Source of the DNA: an uncultured Coriobacteriaceae bacterium
GTDB lineage: Bacteria > Actinomycetota > Coriobacteriia > Coriobacteriales > Atopobiaceae
Assembly: GCA_902793465.1 (NCBI GenBank)
Contig: CADBDT010000016.1
Span: 39,533 to 103,532 of the forward strand
DNA length: 64,000 bases
Reading direction: 5' to 3'
This document shows, piece by piece, positions 1 through 15,000 of this stretch; the stretch's first letter is position 1; every line of letters starts with the position of its first letter. A program made the translations under genes and the position numbers. The notes beneath the pieces are model-generated. The model searched no databases. It was not told the DNA's origin and saw nothing but the letters and a program-made list of their open reading frames with translations.

Positions 1-3000
1 CACTCTACGCCCATTGGACGGCCATTCCAAACACGGCTACCGTCAACCTCAAGAAGGACGATGCGCCATGGAGTGGGCAGAGGGTCGAGCTGCGCGACGG
101 CAACAACCCCAGCATAGTAAAGTACACGCTTAGCGAGGGGCCGACGCCGGGCAGCTACGTTAACGACCAGGTGCTAAACAGCCCGCCCGACCATCCGTAC
201 GAAATTTGGGTAAACGGGCGGCAGACGTGGACCGAGGGGCGAACGAAAGCGGACACGTTGGCCTTTAAGGCAACCACTACGCCCACCCGCAAGTCCAAGG
301 ACCTTAGCTACCATACGGTTACGGTAAACGCCAGGCTGGACGATCAGCCAAACACCAACAACGAGATTGCGATTGAGCTGCGGCAAAGTGCGGTAACCAA
401 GTACACGCTTCCTCGTACTGCCAACGGCGTGTATTCCGACATCCTGCAGGATACCGAGGGGAACTTTGACGTGTACGGTCTTGGCCGCGACACCAAAGAA
501 GACATAAACCCGGCCCAGGCAGACAAGCGAACCGTAAACATCGACTTCTACACCTTGCAGGTTGCTGTTGTGGACGCAGACACCGGTCCCTGGACAGATG
601 CTCTGGTAGATCTGTATGACCAAGGTGGAATTAAGGCCAATTCCTGCGTTTACAAGAGTTCCACGGGCAAGATTGCCTACTACGAGCGCATTCTGCAAAA
701 GGACGAGAACACGGCATACACCGTGCATGTTGTTGATCCTCAAACAAGTCGCGACGTCAATACGGAAAAGATAATTAAGGCAAATTCGGAAAACCGTAAG
801 GCCACGTTCAACTTCTATACGAATACGGTGCGCATTACCTTCTCCGATACGTCGCAAGAGTTTGCGGTAACAATAGACAACGACGTGGACACCTACGCCA
901 ACTTTGCGATTACGGGCACGGGTACCGCAAAGACCTACACGCAAACCCATGTGTACGCGCGCGACTCGGGCGATGGCGAGCGCACGTACAAGCTCAACAT
1001 AGACGGCGTGAGCACCGCGGGCGCGCCCGCAGGGCTCATGCAGGTAACGAGCAACAACAAAACGAAGACGCTTACCATTCGCAAGATTGACTACTACAAC
1101 TACGAGGCACAGGACCCGCAGAAGAAGGACGTGTTCAACCAGGTTGAATACGCCACGGGCTGGGTGCTGGACGGCTGCAGCGAAACAGAGCCGAGCGAGC
1201 CCTACAACGAAGGCTTTAGCTTTGACGGATGGGGCACGAACGGCTGGACCAAGGGCGAGACAAGCTATAACCGGTTTGACTTCGGCACCAAGATTACGTC
1301 CGACCGCAAGCTCTACGCGCACTACCTTACCCCCACAGTGCGCATAAACCAGTACGTGCGCACGGACGCAAACGGCAATATGTCGGGCACAGGCACCTAC
1401 TATCGCATGGCCAACACGTCCATAAGCGGCTTCAACAAGGGCAACACCATTAAGTACGTAACGTTTAACCATACGAACGTGGATAGCATTACGCTAAAGA
1501 ACGCGAGCAACTCGGGCTGGCACTGGGAAAACAACGACTCCAGCACCAACAAACTCGTGTATGGCGATGCCAACAACAAAAACCAGGCCGACACCATGGA
1601 CAATGCGCAAAAATTCCTGCGCGAGAACGTAATCGTTAAGCCGACGGCAGACAAGACGAGTACGATGCAGATTACGGTTATGGACAAGGACTCCGTAATC
1701 CAGGCCGACTCGCCCACGCTTACCTACAGCACCAGCAGCATTGGCTACACCACGCTAACGGGACAGTCGGCGCGTAAGGAAATCGGTGGTGGAAACTACA
1801 CGATCACCAGCAACCAGACCTTTAGCAACGGACTTAAGATTTCGGCGGGCGCAACGGTCTACCTCTACATTCCAAAAAACAAGACGCTCACTGCCTATGG
1901 CACGAATGGCAGCGGAACCACGGCAGGCCTTGCGGGCATCGAGGTACCTAGCAACTCGACGCTTGTAATACTTGGACAGGGTAGCGTAAAAGCAACAGGC
2001 GGCAATGCTGGCGATGGCGGCCGGGGTGGCGACAATGCGCGCGATGCTTACTGCGGCAAGGGTGACTGGCAGCAGTACGGTGGCACTGGCGGCGGTGGCG
2101 GCAACGGCGGCGGCGGTGCTGGTGCGGGTATTGGCGGCAACGGCGGATCCGGCGGCTGGGGCGGATCCGGCGGAGGCCGAGGCCACGGCGACTACGGCTC
2201 TGGTGGTTGGGGATCCGACGGCTGGGGCGGTGCCGGCGGATCTGGCGGCAACGGGTCCAATGGCGCCAGCATGGGCACCGTATACATTCAGAGCACGATT
2301 GGCCTTAACGCAAAGGGCGGCAGCGCTGGTGGCGCTGGCATCGGCGGCACCTTCCATTGGGACCTCTCGGGCATCAATTCCACCAACTACAACGTTAACG
2401 ATAGAGGCTCTGGTTGGGACAAGGACAACCAATGCGGCGGCGGCGGTGCCGGCGGCGGCGGTGGCGCAGGCGGCGTAGCCGCAGATGTCGGCGGTGGCGG
2501 TGCCGGCGGCGGCGGCGGTGGTGGTGGCGGCGGCGGCGGCGTCGACTGCGGCGGCAAGAACACCAACGGAAACTGGAGCTACATGCCCACCGGCTCTCGA
2601 GGCACGGGCGGCGGTTCGACTGCCGCGAATGGCAGCGACGGCGACTGGGGCAACGGCCAAAAGAGGACTGGCGGCAGCGGCGCAAGCGGCGGATCTGCGG
2701 GCTCGAGCGGCGGCAACGGCATCTATGTTAGAGATGGCGCCAACTACATGCGCTTCCCCGACAAGAACTACACCATTACCTATACGGGCACTGGTGGAAC
2801 GCCCGCTACGACGCGTGTGAACTACAACACCAATGCCCAGAAGACCATCTCGTTGCCTAAGTTCAATTGTGACTCCTCGCACTACTTCCGTTACTACACG
2901 ATAACCACCAACCCCACGAGCCTTACGGGGCAGACGAGCACAGACTACCCAATTCTTGCTCGCGGCGACGTAAGTGGTGCCAAATACCTGCAGGGCAAGT

Positions 3001-6000
3001 CGCTCACGATTCCCAAAGGCACGGCGGGCAACATAGTCATAACTGCAGTGACCGGCAACAAGAGCGGTTTGCAGGCAACCTCGGAGGAAATTGAGGTTCC
3101 GCCGCTCAACACCACGCCGGCCACCACGTACTACACGTACACGGTAAACACCTATGTGGACAACCAGCTCGAAAGCGTTGGCCCGCTTACCATCGACGGC
3201 GTTGCAGTTAGTGGCGTAAACGGCGTCTACACATACACGACCACCAAGAGCAACCTCAAAACGGCAAAGCTTGAGGGGGCAAACGTTGCCGTCGTCAAGA
3301 ACGAGACAAAGGAGTACCGCTACGAGACCGTTAAGGTCAAGGTGCGTGGCTATTTCCCAACCAACATCGCGCTTGGCAACAACGGTCCGGGTCTTACGAT
3401 GCCCAACGAGGGCGTAGACCTTTCCTCGAATCTGGACGGGCATACCATAAACAAGAAGGAATACACCTACACGTCGCTTAGGCGTGCAGAGGCAACCAAC
3501 AAGGGCAGCTATCCAATAATTATTGACGGTACTACCGCCGGCGAAACAACTGGCACAAACGGGATCCCCGTGTTTACCGAGAAAAAGGCAGAGTACGGAA
3601 GCACGGTAAACGTGGACTACCATACGATCGAGCTTACCATTGGTCTCGATGGACTGACTTCCGACGACGTGGGCACCGTATATTTGCTGGATCAGAACAC
3701 CGGCGCTCGCGTGTACTTCACAAAGAAGGGTGAGACGACCAACAGCATTACCTACACCGCCACGCGGCTAAGGGATCAGGCTACGGCCTACAAGCTGTTT
3801 GTGGACAGCACTCCGGCAAGCATGACCGAAGGAACGACCACTTCAGGCACCATACGCTTCGAGAAGGACCACAAGGTTAACGTTGCGCTTATTCGCCATA
3901 CCACCAAGCTTACGACCAAGGTGGATGGCGTGCCAACCGACATGGGTACGGCAACGCTTGTGCCGTACGGAGCGAGTGGCAGCCAGTCCGTTGACGCCGA
4001 TGGTGCCAAGGACATGGTGCAGTACACGCCAGGCGACTATCGCGACGTGCGCACCAACACAAACAACGTGGACCTTTGGCTCAACGCTCAAAAGACGGAA
4101 CAGACAAACGAGGCGCCAGGTGCCAACCTCGTCCGCAACTACTACACCATTGACTACCAGTTTGCCGGAGAGGACGGCGAGCAGGGCGAGGTGCCCGTAG
4201 ACGACAACCGCTACTACGAAGGTACGAACGTCACGCTTAAGTCGCCCGATCGCATGACCAATGGCGGCAAGACCTTTGTAGGCTGGAAGCTCACGCAAAG
4301 CGCATCGTCGAACGGCGAGAACGACGGCGAGAAGGATACAATTGCCGCTGGTCAGCAAATAGCGATGACTGGCCACATTACGGCTACGGCTGTGTGGCGC
4401 AACACGGACTTCTCCAAGTCTACGAACGATCGCAATAATCCCGACGACAATGCGACCAATAACTTCCAGCTCTATCTGTCCAATACGCTGTACACCTATA
4501 ACGGTGAGGTTCAGGTACCCAACGTAAAGGTAACTCGCGGCGTCGAGCCAGAGCCTGGCTCGGATGACCCTCCCGTAACCACGCTGATTGAGGGAAGGGA
4601 CTATCGTATTGAGTACGTGAATTCCAACACCTCGGCAAAGAATACGCGCTTTGTTGGCAACGAAGCGATGAATGGCACCAAGGAGAAGGAGTGCGTAGAC
4701 GTAGGAACCGTAACCGTTAAGGTCATCGGTTTGGGTGACTACGCCGCGCCTGAAGGCGACAGCGAGTTCTCGGTGCTTACCGACTCATATATGATCGAGC
4801 CGCGGCCGGTAGAGCTGTATGACGTGAGCGCGAAGACCCGCCACTACGACGGCACCAACTTCGTGGAGCTCGAGGTGGGCGGTATCGATGGTTTTATCGA
4901 ACAGGACGTGGAATTCGCAAAGCTTCCTCCCAAGCCACTGGCTCAGGCCGAAGGCACCGACGTGGGACATTGGCTCGTGGACGTAAGCACGCTTGCGCTC
5001 ACCGGGGAACGTGCCGAGGATTACACAATGCGTTGCCCGATTGAGGTCTATGCAGACATCACAAAGAAGCCGCTGACCGAGGACATGGTCAAGTTCATCG
5101 TTGGCGAGGACGATAGTTGCTACAACATGAGCGAAACCAAGGAATTGGTGTATAACGGCAGCGCGCAAGAGCCCAGCATAAAGGTGTACGACCTTATGGA
5201 CCAGACTTCGGCCACGTATGTGAACCGAGGCGATGGCCGGATTGCCATCAACGAGCAGCTCTCGCAGAACAAGTATCCCAAGGACGACATGCAGCTGCGG
5301 GTGCCCATCGATGGAGATACGAGCAACACGGCCACTGCAACTGCCGGCGAGTTCCTGCACACGCTGGACATCATTAAGTATGAGGATAACCACAAGGACT
5401 ACTCCGTCTCCTGGAGCGAGAACCACAAGGACGCTGGCGACCGCACGGTAACCGTAACCGCCACAGAGGGTGGCAACTACACCGGCTCCGTTACCCGCAC
5501 CTTCAAGATCCTGCCCAAGCCCATAACCGTTACGGCAAAAGAAAACAGCAGTGAGTACTTGGCCGATGTGGCGGACGTGAGCAAGGCCTATACGGTCGCA
5601 GAGACAAACGGCGGCAAGAGCTACGACGGTAGCGACGAGGCGACGCCTGCTGGCGAGACCGAAGAGCAAGCGACCGCCAGGCTCGCAAAGCTTAACGCTG
5701 TTATCTACCATCCCGAGGAGCGCGAGGCTATTGGCTTCAAGGGCGTGACCTCCGTAAAGAAGGGCGACGCGGTTGGCACGTACTACGACGACGATAGGAC
5801 CGCGATCAGCGTTACCTATAACGAGCATCCCAACTATGCCATAACGGTCGTACCGGCCGACTACACCGTGAACCCGATTGATTCGGCCCCGCCATTTACG
5901 GCTCGGGGAACCACGGTGGTCTACGACGGACAAGCGCACGGGGGCACGTTCTCTACAACCGAGGAAAAAGCGACGATTAAGTACAGCGCCACCTCTGTGG

Positions 6001-9000
6001 AGGACGCGGCAAGCAACAACGGCCTCGCACAGCCTCCCACCTTTACGGATGCGGGCAACCACAAGATCTACTACTCCGTAACGTCACCCAACTACAGCAA
6101 CGCCAATACGGGGTCCGTGGACGTGGCCATTGCCAAGGCGCCGCTTACGGTTGCCGCTAAGGACCAAAGCATCGTCTATGGTGGAAGCATTGACGCCCTT
6201 GCCGACAGCACCCTAGCTGCAAACAAGGTAACGGTGACTGGCTGGGTAAACAACGAGGGCACAGCCGAAAACCAGTGGACCAAGGAAGGCGGCCTTACCT
6301 TTACGTCCGAAACGTATGTGCCTGGCAGCGATGTGGGAACCTACGCCATAGCGCCAAACGTCGCGCTTGATGCCAACGACACGAGCGTGCTTAGGAACTA
6401 CGAGCTGCGCTATGCGAGCGGTACGCTCACGGTTACGCCCAAGACCATTGAGGGCTTTACGTGGAAGACCACGGCGGGTGCGAGCGTACCCGAGGCCGGC
6501 CTTGCCTACAACGGCTCCGAGCAGGGCGTCGTGGCAACGCCCGAGGGCGTGCTAGCGGGCGACGACATGTACGTGGCCACATACGCAACCAACGCGAGCG
6601 ACGCCAACGTAACCAACACCGCAACCAACACGGGTGAATACACTGCGCATGTGGCAACCCTCGCGGGCAACAAGCTGCATAACTACAGCATTGCGGATAA
6701 CCTCACCGACGTGGCGTCTGCAACGCAAACATGGAAGATCGTCCCTGCCACCAACGAATGGACCATCCAACCCAACATCGTCGGTTGGCAGGTGGGGCAG
6801 CCTGCGAACAACCCCGTTGGCACGGCAAAGTTCGGTGAGGTAAAGAGGGAGTACTACTCCGAGGCTCCCACGGAAACCGCAGGATCCTATACCTATAATC
6901 CGGACAAGAAGCTTGACGCGCAGCCCACTACCGCGGGTACCTATTGGCTGCGCACCTACGTTGATGCCGACGCGAGCGGCAACTACAACGGGCTGGACAA
7001 GCCGGTGGAGTTCACCATTTCCGACCGCGACCTTAACACGCCAGTCGTATACGTGACGCCGATTGTTGGAAACGCCATCACCTATGGCGGCGACTTCAAT
7101 GCAGATGGCACCAACCCGACGGTCAACCTTAAGTATGAGTTCCTCAATGCCGACGGCACCATGACCGAGCTCACAGCCGAGCAGAAGGCGCAGTACTTGG
7201 ACGATTCGGCAGACAAGGTCTATGCCACGAGCTACGACAAGAGCGTAGACGCCCGCAACGATGTGGGCACGTACGACGTAACGGTTAAGAGTGGCGTTAC
7301 GGCAACGAAGGATGGAGAGGAGCAGGAGCCCACGTGCACCCTCGTCTTCCGTGCAGGCACGCTCACGGTCAACAAGAAGCAACTGAATGTTACTTGGCCC
7401 ACCACCAAGGAGTTCAGATACTCCGGCAGGGCCATCTCGCACGAACCGGCGCTCCAAGACGTTATAAACAACGACGACGTAAAGGCAACTGGCGAGCACT
7501 TGTCCGAGACCAACGTTAGTGACTACACAGCCAAGGCCTCTGGCCTTACGGGTTCCGATGCGGGGAACTACATCCTCGTTCAGTCCACCGACAACTGGAA
7601 GATAACCAAGCGCAATACCAACGCATGGGTCAAGGCTCCCAGCGTCGAGAGCTGGCGCGTCGGCGCACAGAATACGCCCGACCCCGCCTCTCAGGCGCTC
7701 TTTGGCACAAATTCTGTTGTGTACCAGTACAAACCCAAAGACAATGCCAGCGCGGAGTGGAGCAGCGACAAGCCGACCGCAGCGGGCAAGTATCTTCTCA
7801 AGGCGACCATTGCCGAGACTAACGAATACGCTGGCCTCACGGGCGAGTCCGAGTTCGTAATTGCAGGCGCAGACGAGAGGGTCGTCTACGTTACGGCAAA
7901 GAACGTGACAGGTCTCACGTACGGGCAGCAGTTCTCGGAGGCCACTAACACCTACGAGCTCTCCTTCATGGACGACATATCCGGTACGAACCCGGTGTCC
8001 GATGATTTGAAGGCGAAGTTCAGCGGTGGCACCTACGACACCAGCTACAACAAGACCACGGCAGATCCTCTTACCAAGAACGCAGGGACCTACGACCTCA
8101 CGGTCAGTGACGTAACCTATACCAAGAGCACGGCGGAGGATCCCGACTACACGCTCGTCTATCGTCCGGGAACGCTCACCGTTGCGCAAAAGGAAATCGC
8201 TCCGACGTGGCCTGCTCCGAGTACGTTCACCTACGACGGCACGCGTAAGAGCTATGAGGCAACTTTGCCAAGCGATGCCAAGGCCTACCCTGACGACGAC
8301 ATCAAGCTTACTTTCAATAATTATACCAGCGCAACCTATCCGGGTAACTATCCGCTCGAGGCTGCGCTCGAGGGAGCCGACGCCAGCAACTACACGCTTA
8401 CCAACAAGAATAGCGGATGGGGAATATCTGATCCCTCCCCCAAGCTCCAAAACAGCTGGGTCGTCGAGCCGAACATCAACGGCTGGACGGTTGGCCATAC
8501 GCCGCAGAATCCTGTGGGTACGGCCGAGTATGGCGACGTGGTGTTTGAGTACTACGCTCAGGATGGGACTACTAAGCTCAACGAGAAGCCTACGACTGCC
8601 GGTATGTACTATCTCAATGCATTCGTTAACGGTGGAAACAGCTACGAGGGACTCACGCACGACTTGGTTCCGTTCACCATCTCCGAGGGCAACATCGTCT
8701 ACGTAACGGCCAAGAACGTAAGCACGGTATACGGGACGGCACCCACCTTTGAGGTGGAGTACAGCAAGCCCGACGGTGCTTCCAATGCCAATGTGGACAG
8801 CTCCAAGATCACGGGTACGGCCGCTTACATCGTAAGCGACGGCAAGGACGCCAGCGCCAAGCGTAACGCGGGTGAGTACGAGGTTATTGCCTCCGGTCTT
8901 ATCTCCAGCGACTACACGCTCGTGTACAAGCCCGGCACCCTTACCGTTACGCAAAAGGAACTCACGCTCACGTGGCCTCAAAACAACGTGTTCTATCGTA

Positions 9001-12000
9001 CAGGCCAAGACATAAGCTACGTGCCCACGCTTAGCGGTGCGTTCCCAAGCGACGACGTGAAGCCCAACTACGCAACCGACAGCCAGCACGTAAAGCAGAA
9101 TGTTGGAACATACGCCACCAAGGTGGACGAGACGACTCCGCTTACCGGTGCCGCGGCAGCCAACTACAAGCTGGCGGATGGCCAGACACTCACCAAGGAC
9201 TGGGAGATCAAGGACGCGAACCGCTGGACCAAGCTCCCGACCATCGCCGACTGGTACTACGGAGACGAGCTTAGCACCCCTGAGGCAACCTCGCTCTATA
9301 AGACGGACAAAATCACCTATACCTACGAGGGCACGGGCAGCACGACCTATGGCCCATTAACAAACAAACCGACTGTTGCGGGCACATACAAGATGACGGC
9401 CACCGTTCCCGCGGACGGTAACAACTACGGCCAGCTTGTTGGTACGACCACCTTTACCATCCATAAGGCCGAGGTAAAGGTAGAGGCCAAGAACCAGCAC
9501 ACGGAAGTCAATCAGGACATCGTGGACGTTACGAATGAATACACCTATACGATTCTGCGTGGCTTGGGCACCTATTCCACAAACAGCGAGGCCGAGAATA
9601 GCCAAGCTAACTTCGTAAAGAGCCTTCTTGCCGCGACTCCGCTTACCACAAATGCAAACAAGACTGAGCCTGGTGCCTATCCCATAGAGGTTCACAGGGA
9701 CGCGGCCAACGCGAACGTCAACCTCACCACCTTCAATGGCATCTACACCGTGGGCAGCGGCAAGCTTGAAGTTACGGCGGCTGGTGGCGAATTCACGTAC
9801 GACGGTATGGCACATAACGTAGATGGCGTCACAAAGGTTGTAGATCAACTGCACAAAGACACGAATCTGCTCACCAGCTCCGACGTGTACTACAGCGTAG
9901 ACACCGCGCTCACGAAGGACAACTACCTGAGCGTCGGCCGTCGCGACAATCCAACGTTCAAGAACGTCAAGCGCGATGCCGATGGCAACGTACAGTCCTA
10001 CACCCTCTACTACTACGTGGTCGTTCCCGACTTTGACGATGCCAAGGGGAGCGTAACCGTAAAGGTCAATCCCAAGGAGGTCAGCGTTGCCGCACCGACG
10101 AAGGAGATCAACTACGGCGAAGCGGCGCCAACGCTGGTAACGGCAGACGCGGCGTTTGGCGCGTTTGCGGCTCCCGATACGGCCAAGTCGCTTGGCTTAA
10201 CAACCACCTACACCTTTACCAAGGAGAGCGTCGCGTACGAGCCTGGCTATGCGAAGGGCTCCAAGGGCGACTATGTAATTGCCCCAACCGTATCCAACGC
10301 GCTCAAGGCGGCACCGAACTACAACTTCACGTATGCCAACGGTACGCTTACGGTCAAGCCGATAGAGCTTACGGAACAGATGCTCAACGCGCCGGCCGAT
10401 CAGGTGTACACGGTCGATGGCAATACGGCAACTGGCGTCGCGCATACGCCGGCCGTGACGCCCAAGGCGGAGCAGACACTCCTGCGTGGCGCGAACGACG
10501 ACTACACACTTACCTATACCAACAACGTAAACGCCGGCACGGCCACCGTTACGGTGACGCCCAAACCGGATGGCAACTATTCCGCAGGCTCCGCGTTCGA
10601 CCTCCACTTTAACATCGCGCCCAAGGACGTAACCGTAAAGCCGGTATCTGGCAAGACCAGTGGCTTCAACGAAGCCATTACGCTCACGGCTGGCGACTAC
10701 ACGATTACCAGCGGAACGCTCAACGAAGCCGAGAAGCAGCTCCTCAAGCTCTCGGCCGAAACTACCGCTACCAAGGGCGCGGCCGTTGGCGACTACGCGG
10801 TTACGGTTGCCTACGAGCGCAACAATAACTACAACGTCACAGTGGACGACGCGGGCGCCAAGTACACCATTACGCAAGGCTCCATAACCGTGCAGGCGTC
10901 CGACTACGACGCGGTCTACGACGGGCAGGAGCACGTGGTAAAGGCAATAGCCAAGACGAGCTCCTGGGGTCACGCGCCTACCCTGTACTACGGCACCGAG
11001 CCTCTTACCCCAGACAACTTCAAAGAAAAGGGAAACACTACCGCGCCCACGTTCAAGGACGTGACGAACGGACCGCAAACGGTGTACTACTACGCCACGT
11101 GCGACGACTACGCGTCCGCGCAGGGCTCCTATACGGTCAACATCAAGCCGGCACCGCTGACGGTTGGCATAAAGGCCAATCAGCTGTCCATAACCTATGG
11201 CGAAGACAAGCCCGAGTGGAATGCGGACAGCCTGGACATCACGGGCCTGCAGGGCGGCGAGACCATAGAGGCCCTGAACACCAATGACCTCGCGTTTGTC
11301 TGCTCCTACGCCAAGGGTGCCGACGCGGGCGCCTACCCCGTAACCATCAGTGGCGTAAAGTCCGACAAGGGCAACTACACCATTGCCACCCAAACGCCCA
11401 AGCTGGTGGTCGCTCGCAAGGCCGTAACGTTCCAGTGGAAGGCCAACGGCGAGGTGCTTGCCGACGACGCCGTGCCCAGCGTGGACGCAACGGGCAAGGC
11501 CGAGCACATGCCCATGGCGGCAGAGATCGCGTCTGGCGCCATCGAGGGCGACGAGGTGTACGTCAATGCCTACGAGCACGACAGGGAGACCGAGCCCGCA
11601 ACCTATACGGCCAAGGTCATCGCCCTGGGAGGTTCCAAGGCACGCAACTACACATTCGACGCCCAAACTGCGGACACCAAGGCCACGCATCAGTGGGAGA
11701 TAAAGGCCACACAGCTTGCCAACGAGTGGGTCGTGAACCCCTACATCGACAGCTGGGCAGCTGGACAGCCTGCGCCCGATCCCTACGCGGAGGCCAAGTA
11801 CGGCACGCCGACGTACAAGTACTACACCACCAAGACGGTAACAACCGATCCCGAAACTGGCAGCGAGGTCGTAACCTACGAGGGTGAGTCCACCACCAAG
11901 CCAACCGAGGCTGGTACTTACTACCTCAGGGCGACAGTTGCCGAAGAAACCAACAACTATGCCGGCCTGGACGACTACGTTGAGTTCCAGGTGAGCAACG

Positions 12001-15000
12001 ACAACATCAAACAGACCATCTTCGTGGTGGCGCAGCCTACGAGCACGGGCTATGGCTACGACTTCGCAACGAGCGGAGCCAACTTCGAACTCAAGGTCGC
12101 GAAGATGGAAGGGGACGCATACGTTACCGACGGCAACGGCAACTACGTGCTCGAGGCCCTGCCAGAGGGTACGCAGCTCTCTACCTACACCGACTCCACG
12201 CCGACGGCCGTGACCTCCTACAAGACGGGTGACGACGCCGGCGACTACAGCTGGCGCATCCAGAACAACCTCGTGCCTAAGGAAGAGGACGGCGCCAAGT
12301 ACGCCTTCATCTACGTGCCGGCAGCGCTTACGGTGAGCCCGCGCGAGATCAAGCTCGCCTGGTCGGCTCAAGACGGAGCGGTAGTGCCTGCCGATGGCTT
12401 TGCCTACGATGGCGCAGAGCACGGCGTTGTGGCCACGCTGGCCCAGAACCACACCTTCTACAACGGTGACGACGCGCGCATCTACGTGTTTGAGGACGCT
12501 GCCGGAACGGACGCGAAGTCCTACACCGCCAAGGCCAAGCTCGTGGGCTCCAAGGCTCATAACTACGCGCTTGCCGCAGATACCGGATACACCGTGGCCG
12601 ACAGCGTTGCCAACTATGGCTGGTCCATTACGAAGGGCGCCAACACGGTTAGCCTTACGGTGCCTGGCTGGGTGTACGACGGCACGGCGCACACGCCAAC
12701 CGTCACCTCCACCTATGGCACGCCCGAGATCAAGTACTACACGGGCCGCGAGGGAACCGTGGGCAGCTACACCTACAAAGGCGAGACCACCACGATGCCC
12801 ACGGACGCCGGCACCTACTATGCACGGGCAACCGTTCCCGCCTCCACCGACAACAGCCTTAGCTACGACGAGGCCAGCAGCGACTACGTCGAATTCACGA
12901 TTGCCAAGCGCCCGCTTACCGTTGTGGCGCTCGATCGCAACAGCCGCTATGGCAAGGCGGACGAGGTGCAGGGGCTTGACTACGAGCTCAGCACCTACAA
13001 GGCGGACAAGACCCTTGAGGAAGCCGACATCGCGGATGGCAGGCTTACCATCGGCTTGCAGGCAAAGAACGCGAGCGGCGACAACATCACCATTGGTGCC
13101 ACGACCGAGATGGGCGATTATCCCATAGTCGTGACGGCCACCGACAACCCACACAACTACGACATCAGGACGGTCAACGGCACCTATAGCGTGCTTCGCG
13201 GCGACCTTACGTTCAACATTCAGTCGGCAAGCCACATTGATGTTTATGACGGGAAGAGCCACGAAGTTTACGCGCGTCCGATATTCGATGACGCTGCAGA
13301 GGAACCCTACAAGGTGTACTACTCTTGGTCCAAGGTCGTAAACGACCAGCCCGAGGAGAACAAGGAGCTTACCGCCTCCAACTACGCGACGGTTGGCTCC
13401 ACCATGAAGCCGAGCTTCAAGGACGTGGGCGAGTACGCCATATGGAGCTACATCGTTACGAGCAGTGGTGGCGCCGCCCATAAATTGGTTAATGCGTGCA
13501 TTACGCCTGCGCCGCTTACCGTAACCGTTGGCAACGCCGCTCTTGTCTACGGCGACGAGATGCCCACCGAGGGCGACCAGGCTACTGTTGGCGAAGGAGA
13601 CGCCGCCAAGCAGATGCTCTTTGTCAATCCCGCCAATGCAGTTGGTCTGGACGAGGGAGCCAAGGCCCTTACCTACACCGGCTTCGTTGGCGGCGAGACG
13701 GCAGAGAATCTCGACCTCGATCCGCAGATTGCCTACGACTACGCGCGCTTCCAGGCGCTCGAGCCAAAGAGCGAGGAAGACGCCATCCTTAAGACCTATC
13801 CCATAAAGGCGCGCTTTAAGAACGCGGACAAGGCCAAGAACTACGCTGTGACCTTCCAAGACGGCATGCTTACCGTTACCCCGCGCGAGCTCACGCTCAG
13901 CTGGTCGCAGAACCTGTTTGCCTACGACGGCAAGCCGCATGCCATAACGGCCACGCCCACCAACTACCAGTGTGACGAGGACAAGGACGCCACGGCGCTG
14001 AGCCTGCACTACACCAACGAGGCCACGACCGACGGCGAGACGCCCGAGTACGCGACCACGGGCAACATACAGCACACGGCCCTTCTGGCTGGTACCTACA
14101 CGGCAACGGTCAACGAGCTTAAGGGCACCAAGCGCTACAGCTACGCCATACCGGACGACGCCAGCAAGCAGTGGCAAATAGGCAAGGGCACCAACGAGTT
14201 CACGCTCCCCGTAACCATGCAAAGCTGGACCTACGGTCAGAACCAGGCGTTCCCCTACGCCGAGGCCAAGTACGGCGAGGTGCAGTACGAGTACGGCACC
14301 AAGATTCGCGGCACGTACGTGGACGTTACCAATAAGCTGACGGACGAGGAAAAGGCTGCTGCCGAAAACGATCCCTCGTTTACCATTACGGGCGAGGGCG
14401 AGAACAAGGTGTACAAGCAGTACCAGCAGCCCACCTACACCACCACGCCCTTCCAGCTGCCTGGCGCCTACTACGTGCGCGCGGCAGTACCTACGCTCAC
14501 GAACCACAACAGCAACGACGCCGTAAGCTACGATCGCATCCAGAGCGACACGCTGGGCTACGCCATAAACAAGGGGCCCATAAACATCTATGTGGGCAAC
14601 GCGTACTCGCTGCTCAACGCACCGCGCAAGAACCTTACCTCTGCGGTTGACGGCAGCCTTGCCAAGGCGAACGTGGAAGGAAGCAACCAGCTGGTAGAGG
14701 ACAAGGTCGTCGCCACGCTTGCGATCGGCAAGAACGCCCAGAACGAGGATATGCAAACGACTCTGGTAAATGGCCAGTCCTACGTAATCAACGCGGGCGA
14801 GTTCCCCATTAAGGTAAGCAAGATTACGGTTACCAGCGAGAACCTCAAGACCGCCACCAACACCACGGGTACGGTTGAGTACACGCTCAACGAAGCCGGC
14901 AAGTACGTTGACGCCCAAGGAAACGAGTGCCCGCTGTATACGTTTACCGCACACAACGGCACCTACACCGTGAGCCAGGAAGGCTACGCAAGCGACTCCT

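Noticed and set aside
174..3623. Minus-strand frames of 432 and 622 residues near the left edge
   Set aside because: Opposite-strand shadows of the giant gene; the Ala-rich part is the complement of the glycine-rich segment.
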